Positions 26,193-35,106 of a DNA stretch of 64,000 nt are shown here, piece after piece (position 1 is the stretch's first letter; every line of letters begins with the position of its first letter). The position numbers and the translations under genes are program-made. This DNA is from an uncultured Phycisphaerae bacterium (GTDB lineage: Bacteria > Planctomycetota > Phycisphaerae > Sedimentisphaerales > Anaerohalosphaeraceae). Where the stretch lies: positions 143,235 through 207,234 of the forward strand of contig CALEDR010000021.1 in the NCBI GenBank assembly GCA_937949545.1, given 5' to 3'. Under the pieces are notes generated by a model, which did no database searches, was not told the origin of the DNA, and was given only the letters and a program-made list of their open reading frames with translations.

Positions 26193-26204
26193 ATTCCGAC
26201 CCAA

Positions 26205-28481
26205 TCAGCCGCCCAGACTTCGACGCAGACGAACGGCGGCCTGCACCATATTTTTCAAAGATGCCTCCGTCTCCGGCCACCCGCGGGTTTTCAGGCCGCA
26301 GTCCGGATTGACCCAAATCTGCTCAGCCCGAAGATACCGAAGTATTTCTTTCAGCAGCGCCTCCATCTCCTCAACAGACGGAACCCGCGGACTGTGAATA
26401 TCATAAACCCCGGGACCGATTTCATTCGGATAACGGTATCGTTCAAACACCTCAAGCAGCACCGCATCCGAGCGGGAGGCCTCAATCGACAGCACATCCG
26501 CATCCATTGCAATAATGGCACCCATCCGGTCATTGAAATCCGCATAACACATATGGGTATGAATCTGTGTTTCGTCTTTCACCCCGCAGGAAGCCAGGCG
26601 AAACGCCTTCACAGCCCAGTCAAAATATTCCGCCCGTTCCGATTGCCGCAGAGGAACCCCCTCGCACAGACCCGGCTCATCAATCTGGATGATGCGGATG
26701 CCGGCCGCCTCCAAATCCGCCGCTTCGTCCCGAACAGCCAGTGCCAGCTGGAAAGCCGTATCCCGACGCGGCTGGTCCTCCCGGACAAACGACCATTGCA
26801 GAAGCGTCATCGGACCGGTCAGCATTCCCTTGACCGGTTTGTCGGTCAGTGACTGGGCGTATCGAATCCAATGGACCGTCATCGGAGAAGCCCGCCGAAC
26901 ATCGCCGTAAATCACGGGCGGCTTGACACAGCGGGACCCGTAGCTCTGCACCCATCCGTTCTGCGTAAATGCAAAGCCCTCCAGCATCTCCCCGAAATAC
27001 TCCACCATATCATTACGTTCCGGCTCACCGTGCACCAGCACATCCAGCCCGATGGATTCCTGAAAGCGAATCACGTTCTCAATCTGCCGTTTCATCGCGG
27101 ACTGGTATTCCGCTTCAGGCAAAGCCCCTTTCCTGAAATCCGCCCGCATCCTGCGAATGTCCGGCGTCTGCGGAAATGAACCGATGGTCGTGGTCGGAAA
27201 CAGCGGCAGACACAGCCGCTGGCGCTGCAACCTCCTCCGCCGTTCAAAATCAGACTGCCGGGAGAACATTGAATCCGTCAGCTGACTCATTCGATTCCGA
27301 ACCTCAGGATTGTAGAACAGCCGCGAAGTCTTTTCCGACTGGAAGAGACGCTGATTCTCCTCCAGAATCGGCTCTACAGCCTGATGACCCTCGCGGACAG
27401 CCCGCGCCAGAATCCGGATTTCCTGCAGCTTCTGCACTGCAAAGGCCATCCGCCGGCGAATCTCAGCAGGCAGGGCCGTTTCCTGAGCCAAATCGACCGG
27501 ACAATGCAGCAGCGAACAGGAAGGAGCAACCATCAGCCGCTCCGCTCCAAGCCGGTCGGCCGCACGGAGAAGCTTGTCCAGACAGTCCGTCAGATTGGCT
27601 TTCCAGACATTTCGTCCGTTCACAATCCCCAGCGAAAGCATCATCTGCTCCGGAATCCGCTCCAGAGCCGCATCCAGCTGCCGGGGCGCACGGACCAGGT
27701 CCAGATGAACCGCATCGAAAGGAAGCTCCGTCAGCCAGGACAGTTTCTCAGAAATATCCCCAAAATAAGCCGTCAGACAAACCTTCGGATGCGGCGAGGA
27801 CAGCAGCCGGCTGTATCCCCTTCGGAACTGACGCTCTTCTTCAGCGGTCATATCCAGCGACAAAAGCGGCTCATCCATCTGAACCCACAGGGCTCCGGCT
27901 TTTTGGAGTCTTGACAAAATCTCTTCATAAACGCAAAGCAATCCGTCCAGAAGATTCCATTTCGAACAAAGCATTCGGCTTTTGCCCAGCCGCAGAAACG
28001 TCATCGGCCCCAGCAGAACAGGACGCGTCAGTATTCCCGATTCTTTGGCTTCCTCGAATTCCCGCAGCACTTTTTCCGACTGCAGCCGGAAAATCTGTCC
28101 TTCCTCAAACTCCGGCACAATATAGTGATAGTTTGTGTCAAACCACTTGGTCATTTCCATCGCCGCCGCTTCGGCATCGCCTCGGGCCATCCGAAAGTAA
28201 GTATCCAGACCGGGCCGCTCGGCGGAGCGGAGAAACCGAGACGGCACCGCCCCCGTCATCAGCACCGTATCCAGAACATGGTCATAAAAGGAAAAATCAT
28301 TGCTGGGAATCTGCTCAATCCCGAGCGTCTTCTGCAGCTGCCAGTGCCTGACCCGCAGCGTGCGCCCCGTCTCCAGCAGACTCTCCTGCGAAATGTCTCC
28401 TTTCCAATAGGCTTCCAGCGCCTTCTTCAGCTCCCGTTCAATCCCCATCCGGGGAAAACCCAGATTGGCCGTCATCATCAT
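26205..28481 (-). CDS. metE: Cobalamin-independent methionine synthase
   Basis: This 758-residue enzyme transfers a methyl group from 5-methyltetrahydropteroyl-triglutamate to homocysteine without B12. The N-terminal half carries the folate-side repeat (NLGFPRMGIERELKKALEAYW). The C-terminal half carries the zinc site His643 and Cys645 (HMCYADF), Glu667 (SIEASR) and Cys728 (NPDCGLKTRGW), all present. Length and order are normal. It is the last gene of the operon that starts with nrdD and lies 26 bases after dcd. Because the operon begins with a cobalamin riboswitch, metE should be off when B12 is plentiful. AAGGA precedes the first of three ATGs. Confidence 0.97.
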   Translation of the reverse strand: MMMTANLGFPRMGIERELKKALEAYWKGDISQESLLETGRTLRVRHWQLQKTLGIEQIPSNDFSFYDHVLDTVLMTGAVPSRFLRSAERPGLDTYFRMARGDAEAAAMEMTKWFDTNYHYIVPEFEEGQIFRLQSEKVLREFEEAKESGILTRPVLLGPMTFLRLGKSRMLCSKWNLLDGLLCVYEEILSRLQKAGALWVQMDEPLLSLDMTAEEERQFRRGYSRLLSSPHPKVCLTAYFGDISEKLSWLTELPFDAVHLDLVRAPRQLDAALERIPEQMMLSLGIVNGRNVWKANLTDCLDKLLRAADRLGAERLMVAPSCSLLHCPVDLAQETALPAEIRRRMAFAVQKLQEIRILARAVREGHQAVEPILEENQRLFQSEKTSRLFYNPEVRNRMSQLTDSMFSRQSDFERRRRLQRQRLCLPLFPTTTIGSFPQTPDIRRMRADFRKGALPEAEYQSAMKRQIENVIRFQESIGLDVLVHGEPERNDMVEYFGEMLEGFAFTQNGWVQSYGSRCVKPPVIYGDVRRASPMTVHWIRYAQSLTDKPVKGMLTGPMTLLQWSFVREDQPRRDTAFQLALAVRDEAADLEAAGIRIIQIDEPGLCEGVPLRQSERAEYFDWAVKAFRLASCGVKDETQIHTHMCYADFNDRMGAIIAMDADVLSIEASRSDAVLLEVFERYRYPNEIGPGVYDIHSPRVPSVEEMEALLKEILRYLRAEQIWVNPDCGLKTRGWPETEASLKNMVQAAVRLRRSLGG

Positions 28482-28507
28482 AAGAAAATCCTTCTTCCGA
28501 ACAATAG

Positions 28508-29074
28508 TTATACACAGGGCAGACGAATGCCCGTCTGATTCTGATACTTGCCGTTTCGATCGGCATAGGAAACCTCACAGGGACTGTCGGATTCAAAAAA
28601 AAGCACCTGTGCCAGCCCTTCTCCGGCATACACCTTGGCCGGCAGCGGTGTCGTATTGGAAATCTCCAGCACTGCATGGCCTTCCCAGCCCGGTTCAAAC
28701 GGCGTTACGTTCACAATAATGCCGCACCGGGCATACGTGGATTTCCCCACACAAATCGTCATTACATTCCGGGGAATTCGGAATTTTTCCACACTCAGGG
28801 CCAGCACAAAACTGTTCGGCGGAATCAGACAGACATCCGTTTCCACCTCCACCAGACCCCGCGGGTCAAAATTTTTCGGGTCAATCACCGTGCCGTACAC
28901 GTTGGTAAACACCCGAAAATGACGTGAAACCCGAATATCATAGCCAAAGGAGGACAGACCGTAGGAAATGACGCTTCGTCCCTCCGCCGTGCGAATCTGC
29001 TGATCCACAAACGGCTCTATCATCCCGTATTCGACGGCCTTTTTTCGAATCCACGAATCCGGACAAATGCTCAT
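28508..29074 (-). CDS. dcd: dCTP deaminase
   Basis: This 188-residue enzyme converts dCTP to dUTP for dTTP synthesis, with the dUTPase-like fold. Signature regions are [34 protein letters not shown] (in part) and [11 protein letters not shown]. It overlaps nrdG by four bases, with GGAGGAG inside the nrdG end as its ribosome site. Its place between anaerobic RNR and metE makes a nucleotide/methyl supply operon: the RNR makes dCTP and Dcd feeds the dUMP route. Confidence 0.95.
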   Translation of the reverse strand: MSICPDSWIRKKAVEYGMIEPFVDQQIRTAEGRSVISYGLSSFGYDIRVSRHFRVFTNVYGTVIDPKNFDPRGLVEVETDVCLIPPNSFVLALSVEKFRIPRNVMTICVGKSTYARCGIIVNVTPFEPGWEGHAVLEISNTTPLPAKVYAGEGLAQVLFFESDSPCEVSYADRNGKYQNQTGIRLPCV

Positions 29075-29706
29075 AACATCTCCTCCATCAAATCCGATTG
29101 TTTCCGCAGCGACTTCTCCAGCGCCGACTCGGCGGCAAACGGCTGGATTTTATAAACAGCACCGACCGGCAGGTCCCGCCGAATCTGCTCCAGATCTTCC
29201 GGCGTCAGCAGCCCGGGCACAAAGGTCGTGCGAAACTCCGCCGCAATTCCGCTGTGCACAATCAGCTCGATGCTGCGTTCAATTTCTTCCCGAGGGTACA
29301 CCCCGCCGGTCAGCAGCGGATATTTGCACGGCGGGGCCTTGATATCCATCGCCGCATAATCCAGCAGCCCCTCAGTCAGCAAAGCTTCGAGCATCCTCGG
29401 CTGACTGCCGTTTGTATCCAGTTTAACCTGAAATCCCATCCGGCGAAGCAGACGGATAAAATCAGGCAGATCCCCCTGCAGGGTCGGCTCACCGCCGCTG
29501 AGCACCACACCGTCCAGAATCTTTCGCCGCTCCATTAAAAGGCCTGCAGCTGTCTGTTCGTCAAATATCTCCTCGGCATCCGTCTCCAGCAAACGGCCGT
29601 TATGGCAGAACGGACAGCGAAAATTGCACCCCTGCACGAACAAAAGCGCCGCCGTCCTTCCCGGAAAATCACTGAGCGTCACCGGCTGAAAACCGCCGAA
29701 TTTCAT
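29071..29706 (-). CDS. nrdG: Anaerobic ribonucleotide reductase activating protein (radical SAM)
   Basis: The 211-residue protein has the radical SAM cysteines Cys27, Cys31 and Cys34 ([12 protein letters not shown]), then [12 protein letters not shown] and an LDTNGSQP motif. It would reduce S-adenosylmethionine and place the glycyl radical on NrdD. The length and the form of the first domain also resemble the longer NrdG2 type of activator. Its start overlaps the nrdD stop, so the two are coupled. Confidence 0.94.
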   Translation of the reverse strand: MKFGGFQPVTLSDFPGRTAALLFVQGCNFRCPFCHNGRLLETDAEEIFDEQTAAGLLMERRKILDGVVLSGGEPTLQGDLPDFIRLLRRMGFQVKLDTNGSQPRMLEALLTEGLLDYAAMDIKAPPCKYPLLTGGVYPREEIERSIELIVHSGIAAEFRTTFVPGLLTPEDLEQIRRDLPVGAVYKIQPFAAESALEKSLRKQSDLMEEML

Positions 29707-31856
29707 CAGAATCCCTCAATCTGATACGACCGGCGAAGTTCAAACTCCGCCTGTTTGCCTTCATTCCACTGGTCCACCGGACGCAGATAGCCAACCACCC
29801 GGGCATACACCTCCGTCTTCTGACCGCACTGGGGACACTGCCGGCGGCAGCCCTTTAAATAGCCGTGCTCCGGACAGATACTGAAGGTCGGCGAAATGGT
29901 AAAATACGGCAGGCGGTAATTGCGGCAGATTTTGCGGACAAACGATTTGACCGCTTCCGGCTCGGCCGCCGCCTCTCCCAGATAAATATGCAGCACCGTT
30001 CCGCCGGTGTATTTCGACTGCAGCTCATCCTGAAGTTCGAGCGTCTGAAAAAGATCCTGCGTATAATAAACCGGCAGCTGCGTCGAATTGGTGTAAAACG
30101 GCTTTTTCTTCGGATCCGGCTGCGCCGTCCGAATGTCCGGATACCGCTGCTTGTCCAGACGCGCCAGACGATACGACGTTCCTTCCGCCGGTGTCGCCTC
30201 CAGATTGTACAGGTGCCCGCTTTCCTCCTGAAAGATCAGCAGGCGTTCACGAATCCGCTCCAGCACAAGACGGGCGAATGACTGCCCCTCGGGAGTCCCG
30301 ATGTCCCTGCCGAACAGATTCAGACAGGCCTCATTCATTCCCACCAGACCAATCGTTGAAAAATGATTGTCCCAATACCGGCCGCTGCGGGCCTTGACAT
30401 TCCGCAGGTAATACCGCGTATACGGATACAGATTTTTCTCCGTAAACTCCTCCAGCAGATGACGCTTGGTCTCCAGACTTTCATAGGCCTTCTTCAGCAG
30501 CCCGTCCAGACGATTCAGAAAATCCGCTTCGTCCTTGGCCAAATACCCCAGGCGCGGAAGATTCAGCGTGACCACACCGATGGAACCGGTCAGCGGATTA
30601 GCCCCAAACAGTCCGCCGCCCCGCTTTTCCAGATGCCGCACATCCAGACGGAGCCGGCAGCACATTGACCGGGCATCCTCCGGCGACATCTCCGAATTGA
30701 CAAAATTTGCAAAATACGGAATCCCGTACTTGGCCGTCACCGCCCACAGTTTTGACAGCGTCGATGAATCCCAATGAAAATCCTTTGTAATGTTGTAGGT
30801 CGGAATCGGAAACGTAAACACGCGGCCGCGGGCGTCCCCTTCTTCCATCACCTCCAGAAACGCCCGATTAAAAATATCCATTTCCTCCTGATAGTCGCCG
30901 TACACACTCTGCTGAAGCTCACCCCCAATCACCACGGGCTGCTGCGCCAGCGCGGACGGCGGCTGCAAATCCAGTGTAATATTTGTAAAGGGCGTCTGAA
31001 ACCCAACCCGCGTCGGGACATTGATATTGAACACAAACTCCTGTAGGGCCTGCTTGACCTCCAAATACGTCAGCCGGTCATGCCGAATGAACGGCGCCAA
31101 AAGGGTATCTACATTCGAAAAGGCCTGCGCCCCGGCAGCTTCCCCCTGGAGGGTATAAAAGAAATTCACAATCTGCCCCAGCGCCGTTCGGAAATGACGG
31201 GCCGGACGGCTTTCCGTCTTCCCGCAGACTCCCTTAAAACCGCTGCAAAGCAAATCCCGCAAATCCCACCCGACACAGTACGCACTCAGCAGCCCCAAAT
31301 CATGAATATGAAAATCCCCTTCCAGATGAGCCCGGCGAATCTCCGCCGTATAAATCTTGTTCAGCCAGTACGCCTGACTGATTTCACTGGAAACATAATT
31401 GTTCAAGCCCTGAAGCGAATAAGACATGTTGCTGTTTTCCTGGACTTTCCAGTCCAGACGTTCCAGATACTGATCAATCAAATCCACCTCGGCTTTCTGA
31501 ACAAACTCCCGAATCCGGGCATGTTGGTCGCGATACAGAATATAGGCCTTTGCTGTTTTCTTGAAGGGGCTGGTCAGCAGAACTTCCTCCACAATATCCT
31601 GAATCTGTTCGACTTCCGGTACCGAGGCCTTCAGAGTCATCTGCATCAAAGCCAAAACCCGCTGAGCCAAATGAGCCGCCGTCGGCTGGTCAAATTCGCC
31701 GGTTGCCCGACCGGCTTTCAGAATAGCTCCTTCAATTTTGGAGCAGTCAAACGGCACCAAACGGCCGTCCCGCTTGCGAACCTCTGAAAAGGCGGTTCCG
31801 GGGAAATGTGAGGAAAAAGTCTGAACCTGAACGTTCTGTTCCGCTGCCCGATTCAT
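29706..31856 (-). CDS. nrdD: Anaerobic (class III) ribonucleoside-triphosphate reductase
   Basis: This 716-residue enzyme makes deoxyribonucleotides without oxygen or B12. An ATP-cone regulatory domain covers about 20-115 (RKRDGRLVPFDCSKIEGAI in part). The barrel has NVPTRVGFQTPFTN and the substrate region. Near the C terminus a four-Cys zinc site (CPEHGYLKGC, then CPQC) precedes the glycyl-radical loop RVVGYLRP with Gly689. All elements are present. It is the first gene of the operon and sits directly under a cobalamin riboswitch. The Shine-Dalgarno GGGAG (31863-31867) lies six bases before the ATG and can pair with an upstream element. Confidence 0.97.
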   Translation of the reverse strand: MNRAAEQNVQVQTFSSHFPGTAFSEVRKRDGRLVPFDCSKIEGAILKAGRATGEFDQPTAAHLAQRVLALMQMTLKASVPEVEQIQDIVEEVLLTSPFKKTAKAYILYRDQHARIREFVQKAEVDLIDQYLERLDWKVQENSNMSYSLQGLNNYVSSEISQAYWLNKIYTAEIRRAHLEGDFHIHDLGLLSAYCVGWDLRDLLCSGFKGVCGKTESRPARHFRTALGQIVNFFYTLQGEAAGAQAFSNVDTLLAPFIRHDRLTYLEVKQALQEFVFNINVPTRVGFQTPFTNITLDLQPPSALAQQPVVIGGELQQSVYGDYQEEMDIFNRAFLEVMEEGDARGRVFTFPIPTYNITKDFHWDSSTLSKLWAVTAKYGIPYFANFVNSEMSPEDARSMCCRLRLDVRHLEKRGGGLFGANPLTGSIGVVTLNLPRLGYLAKDEADFLNRLDGLLKKAYESLETKRHLLEEFTEKNLYPYTRYYLRNVKARSGRYWDNHFSTIGLVGMNEACLNLFGRDIGTPEGQSFARLVLERIRERLLIFQEESGHLYNLEATPAEGTSYRLARLDKQRYPDIRTAQPDPKKKPFYTNSTQLPVYYTQDLFQTLELQDELQSKYTGGTVLHIYLGEAAAEPEAVKSFVRKICRNYRLPYFTISPTFSICPEHGYLKGCRRQCPQCGQKTEVYARVVGYLRPVDQWNEGKQAEFELRRSYQIEGF

Positions 31857-31860
31857 GATG

Positions 31861-31928
31861 GTCTCCCGTCATTCAATAAAAATTGTCGGTTTCGTTTCGT
31901 TCCGCCTGTCAGAAGACTGTCGGGAGAC
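31861..31928 (-). promoter_or_regulatory. Shine-Dalgarno-sequestering stem before nrdD
   Basis: On the minus strand GTCTCCCG (31921-31928) is a perfect eight-base complement of CGGGAGAC (31861-31868), which contains the nrdD ribosome-binding site. The loop is 52 bases. No clear terminator with a T-run lies between the riboswitch and nrdD. The expression platform is therefore probably translational, with this stem as the switchable element. Confidence 0.55.
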
Positions 31929-32036
31929 AAAAGATGAGTCAGAAGAATCACACAACCGGCAGACAGGCTGAAAAACCGTCTGCTCATTCATCACTTTGCC
32001 TTTCCCGCGAAAGCAAGTTTTCTTCCGCACAAGCGG

Positions 32037-32216
32037 GCTGTCGGCAGGTCTTCGGACTCTCAGGCACTCTCAGAAAACCTACTCGCCAAGCTTCCCATCC
32101 GAAAACAGACAGTGCTTTGTTCGGCTTTCGTTCCTGATTACCGCTGCGGGGCAGTTCCGGACTTTCACCGGATTCCCTCTTGCCACACCCCTATAGAACG
32201 GGGTGTACCAACAGCA
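32037..32216 (-). ncRNA. Cobalamin (B12) riboswitch
   Basis: On the minus strand the 180-base element shows the conserved core in order: GGGAATCCGGTGAAAGTCCG, then ACTGCCCCGCAGCGGTAA, then a GGATGGGAAG arm, GAGTAGG and GAGAGTCCGAAGACCTGCC. The ends pair as P1, GCTGTTGG with CCGACAGC. The upstream promoter predicts a start at its first base. Such elements bind adenosyl- or methylcobalamin and shut off the downstream gene. Here that is the operon nrdD-nrdG-dcd-metE, whose RNR and methionine synthase are the B12-independent types. Confidence 0.95.
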
Positions 32217-32222
32217 ATTTTC

Positions 32223-32251
32223 CATATATAGGGGGAAAGCAGAGGTGTCAA
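32223..32251 (-). promoter_or_regulatory. Sigma70-type promoter of the nrdD operon
   Basis: On the minus strand a perfect -35 box TTGACA (32246-32251) and -10 box TATATG (32223-32228) are 17 bases apart. The predicted transcription start, about 32216, coincides with the first base of the riboswitch P1 stem. Confidence 0.75.
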
Positions 32252-32307
32252 ATGAAAAGTAAAAAAATCTCTCAGCAAACCGATGCGAAATCCGGCTCCA
32301 TAAAAAC

Positions 32308-32381
32308 TGGGCGGTACAGGACTTGAACCTGTGGCCTCCTGCTTGTAAGGCAGGCGCTCTCGCCAGCTGAGCTAACCGCCC
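32308..32381 (-). tRNA. tRNA-Val (anticodon UAC)
   Basis: The minus strand folds as a full cloverleaf of 74 bases including the discriminator A. The acceptor stem is GGGCGGT/ACCGCCC, the D arm contains TTAGCTCAGCTGG, the anticodon stem CCTGC/GCAGG encloses loop CTTACAA (UAC), and the T arm contains GGTTCAAGTCC. CCA is not encoded. No integrase or repeat suggests use as an attachment site. Confidence 0.97.
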
Positions 32382-32425
32382 GAAAGCTTATCCAGTTTAC
32401 CCGCTAACCCCAAAAAGTCAAAAAG

Positions 32426-32464
32426 AAACCCGCTTTTCCTGGTATCGAAAAAGCGGGTTTTGCG
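32426..32464 (-). terminator. Rho-independent terminator after the autotransporter-repeat protein gene
   Basis: AAACCCGCTTTT pairs with AAAAAGCGGGTTT across a ten-base loop. On the minus strand the stem is followed by CTTTTTGACTTTTT. It lies just after the stop of the 32494-34854 gene and would also shield the tRNA-Val gene. Confidence 0.85.
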
Positions 32465-32493
32465 GCTTCAACACCCTCCCTCAGGAACCGCAT

Positions 32494-34854
32494 TTATTTA
32501 ACCATTCGATTTTTCGAGATGCTTCGCAGCAGCAGGCCGCCCAGCCCCAACAACATCATCGAAGCCGGCTCCGGTATCAAAACCAAGGCTATCTGATTGC
32601 CGCCCTGATAATTGTAATCAATTCGGTAGCCGCCCGGCAGTTTGATAATATGGCCGAACTCGCTGCCGGCCAGCTGTCCGTACTGGGCAAACACATATGC
32701 CGGCTCACGCAGAATCCCCGCCCAGTGCAAATCCAGCGTTGCTTCGGAAATTGACAAAATCCCGTCCGCAATCAGCCGCGTGCAGTCGCCGGGCATAATC
32801 CCGCCCTCCAGCTGAATCTGCAGCAGCCCGTCCAAATCAACATTTCCTGCGACTGACAAACTGCCTACCATCAGTCCCGGCGCCAGAATCCCGCCTTCCA
32901 CAGAGACGTCCGCTCCAATGTATCCGACGCCTCCCAGCAGGGCCCCTGTTTCGACCGTATAATTCCCGCCGTTTAGGTGCAGCCCGTTCACCAAAAGTTT
33001 TCCGCCCGTCACGGACGTCGGCCCCGTATAATGATTTTGCCCAGACAGACTGAGCGTTCCGCTGCCGCTCTTGACAAGCGAACCGTTGCCGGTAATCGTG
33101 CCGGCAAACGAGCCACTGCTGCTCACCGTCAAGGTCCCGCCGCCTAAAGCGATTGTCCCGCCGGCTGAACCGCCGCCGTTTAAAACAGCGACCGTCTGAT
33201 TATATCCGGCCAAATCCAGGGTCGCTCCCGCTGCATTCGCCAGCGTCACCGACGTGCCTGTCGGCAGTCGGTTATTTCCGCCAAGCTGAAGCGTGCCGCT
33301 GCTGATTGTGGTGGAGCCGGCATACGTATTCACACCGGACAAAACCAGCGTACCGGAGCCGGTTTTTTCTAGCGAGCCGCTCCCCATGATGACTCCTTCA
33401 AATGAACCGCTGCCGACGGTTAATTGTCCGCCGCCCAAAGCGACCGTTCCGCCGCTTGCCCCCCCGCCGTTCAGAGCGGCAATCGTCTGGTTGTATCCGG
33501 CCAAATCGAGGGTCGCTCCCGCTGCATTCGCCAGCGCAACGGAAGTTCCCGTCGGCAGAGCATTTGTCCTGCCCAAACGGAGCGTTCCGTCTGAAATCGT
33601 TGTCGCTCCGCCGTAGGTATTGCCTCCCGACAGAGCCAGTATTCCGCTGCCGCCCTTGACCAGCGACCCGGCCCCGGAAATCACACCAGCAAATGCACCG
33701 CTGCCGACGGTTAATTGTCCGCCGCCCAAAGCGACCGTTCCGCCGCTTGCCCCCCCGCCGTTCAGAGCGGCAATCGTCTGGTTATATCCGGCCAAATCCA
33801 GGGTCGCTCCCGCTGCATTCGCCAGCGTCACCGACGTGCCCGTCGGCAGTCGGTTATTTCCGCCCAGCTGAAGCGTGCCGCTGCTGATATTCGTGGACCC
33901 CTGATACGTATTGCTCCCGGACAACCGCACGGTTCCGGAACCGGTTTTGGTAATCCCGCCCGTTCCGCTGATGGTATTTGTAAAGGATACGGTGCTCGAG
34001 CCGGCCGCGGTCAGCGTCGCATCCAAATCCAGATGAACCGTTCCCGAAAAAGTCGAAGAGCCGCTTGAATGATTGCCGCCCAACACTGCATTCACATTGT
34101 GACCGCTGTAGCTGCGTACACGCAGATTTTTCGTCACAGCCGCTCCCGAAGCATCCGTCAAAAGCCGGGCCCACGCCCCGTCCGTCACCCACTGGTCGCC
34201 TCCGATGTTCAGCGTGCCCGTGCTGGTTCCCAGTGCATCGCCGCTCGCTCCGGCATACCGAATCAGCAGCGTCCCCTGCCGCAGATAAAACGGACTGGAT
34301 ACGCTGCTCGGACCGTCCAGACGCACCGCACCGGTATCCGCATTCGTCGGATTCACAGAACTGATCACCGGGGCATACGACCCGATGAATCCGCCGCCGT
34401 AAGTCCAGCCGATTGCCAGGGTGCTGCCGCTGGCCGTATAAAGATTCAGACCCGGCCGCAGCAGTTCAATCTCCGGATAAAGCAGATTGACACCCGCTCC
34501 GCCCTGCGCATAGCTGAAAATCGCATCAAAGGAGTTGCCCTCGGCATACGGGTCCAGCCGAAGCGGTTTGTAATCCGTATAAACCGTCCACCCCGTGTAA
34601 TAGAAGACCAGCTGCCCCAAGCCGTTGGACATCGTCGCATTCTGAATCGGCATCCCCATTCCAGCCGGGTTGTTAAAGATAGCCCGCTCATCCGGGTCAT
34701 CCGGATACAGCCCCGACGGGCCGCTCCAGTTCGCCGAAGCCCTCCAGTTCCCGTTGTCCCCCGTACGGCTCCAGACAAAATCCGTAAAATCACCCCGGCA
34801 GAAAGACATCAGCAACAAAAAAAGAAGCGAAAAGGAAACCTGACGTGTTTTCAT
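32494..34854 (-). CDS. PEP-CTERM surface protein with autotransporter-associated beta-strand repeats
   Basis: This 786-residue precursor has a signal peptide (cleavage near residue 20), a jelly-roll-like N-terminal region and at least four copies of the autotransporter-associated repeat (SGTLQLGGNNRLPTGTSVTL, LVKSGSGTLSLSGQNHYTG and similar). A region with LIPEPASMMLLGLGGLLL and a basic end forms the PEP-CTERM signal. No beta-barrel translocator domain is present, so it is not a classical autotransporter. It is expected to form a long beta-helix held at the surface after exosortase processing. Three repeats are almost identical in DNA. It has its own promoter (34968-34995) and terminator. Confidence 0.9.
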   Translation of the reverse strand: MKTRQVSFSLLFLLLMSFCRGDFTDFVWSRTGDNGNWRASANWSGPSGLYPDDPDERAIFNNPAGMGMPIQNATMSNGLGQLVFYYTGWTVYTDYKPLRLDPYAEGNSFDAIFSYAQGGAGVNLLYPEIELLRPGLNLYTASGSTLAIGWTYGGGFIGSYAPVISSVNPTNADTGAVRLDGPSSVSSPFYLRQGTLLIRYAGASGDALGTSTGTLNIGGDQWVTDGAWARLLTDASGAAVTKNLRVRSYSGHNVNAVLGGNHSSGSSTFSGTVHLDLDATLTAAGSSTVSFTNTISGTGGITKTGSGTVRLSGSNTYQGSTNISSGTLQLGGNNRLPTGTSVTLANAAGATLDLAGYNQTIAALNGGGASGGTVALGGGQLTVGSGAFAGVISGAGSLVKGGSGILALSGGNTYGGATTISDGTLRLGRTNALPTGTSVALANAAGATLDLAGYNQTIAALNGGGASGGTVALGGGQLTVGSGSFEGVIMGSGSLEKTGSGTLVLSGVNTYAGSTTISSGTLQLGGNNRLPTGTSVTLANAAGATLDLAGYNQTVAVLNGGGSAGGTIALGGGTLTVSSSGSFAGTITGNGSLVKSGSGTLSLSGQNHYTGPTSVTGGKLLVNGLHLNGGNYTVETGALLGGVGYIGADVSVEGGILAPGLMVGSLSVAGNVDLDGLLQIQLEGGIMPGDCTRLIADGILSISEATLDLHWAGILREPAYVFAQYGQLAGSEFGHIIKLPGGYRIDYNYQGGNQIALVLIPEPASMMLLGLGGLLLRSISKNRMVK
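33120..33990 (-). repeat. Three tandem 291-base coding repeats
   Basis: The unit recurs with a period of 291 bases (97 codons), with equivalent points at 33120, 33411 and 33702. Long blocks are nearly identical between the second and third copies, such as the run starting TGCCGACGGTTAATTGTCC at 33411 and 33702. The period is a multiple of three, so copy-number change would keep the frame. The pattern suggests recent duplication or gene conversion. Confidence 0.9.
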
Positions 34855-34881
34855 TTTCTCTGCCTCCTCTCGAAAACTTTT

Positions 34882-34954
34882 ACTGCTCTACAGTTCCTCC
34901 TTAAAAACGAATATTTCAGACATGCTTCCTCTTTTTTCGTCTCCTTAGAGCAGT
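34882..34954 (-). promoter_or_regulatory. Leader inverted repeat enclosing a possible 11-codon leader peptide
   Basis: In the untranslated leader of the repeat protein gene, ACTGCTCTA and TAGAGCAGT (plus-strand positions 34882-34890 and 34946-34954) are perfect nine-base complements. Between them, on the minus strand, lies a short frame ATG (34923) to TAG (34888) reading MSEIFVFKEEL, preceded by AGAGGA. It could be a regulatory leader, but the frame is short enough to occur by chance. Confidence 0.35.
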
Positions 34955-34967
34955 CTATGAGAAACAA

Positions 34968-34995
34968 ATTATACGAAAAAATCCTAAAAAGTCAA
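34968..34995 (-). promoter_or_regulatory. Sigma70-type promoter of the autotransporter-repeat protein gene
   Basis: On the minus strand TTGACT (34990-34995) and TATAAT (34968-34973) are 16 bases apart. The predicted start near 34961 gives a leader of about 107 bases, ending in GAGGAGG before the ATG at 34854. Confidence 0.7.
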
Positions 34996-35106
34996 GACAA
35001 ATAATTTTTTTGTCTTTTCCATACTTTCTATCCTGCATATTCGTTATATTCAGAATATTCACCCCCAAAAACCGTCTATTTTTTTATCGGAACATCAAAA
35101 AAAGAT

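Noticed and set aside
24693..26204. Minus-strand open frame of 503 codons opposite the exported-protein gene
   Set aside because: Low-complexity Gly/Val/Arg shadow. The plus strand has a signal peptide, a paralog and a dockerin-like motif.
32308..32381. tRNA-Val as an integration site
   Set aside because: No duplicated tRNA end, integrase or change in gene content is seen on either side.
33120..33990. CRISPR array
   Set aside because: The repeats are 291 bases long, in frame and coding, without spacers.
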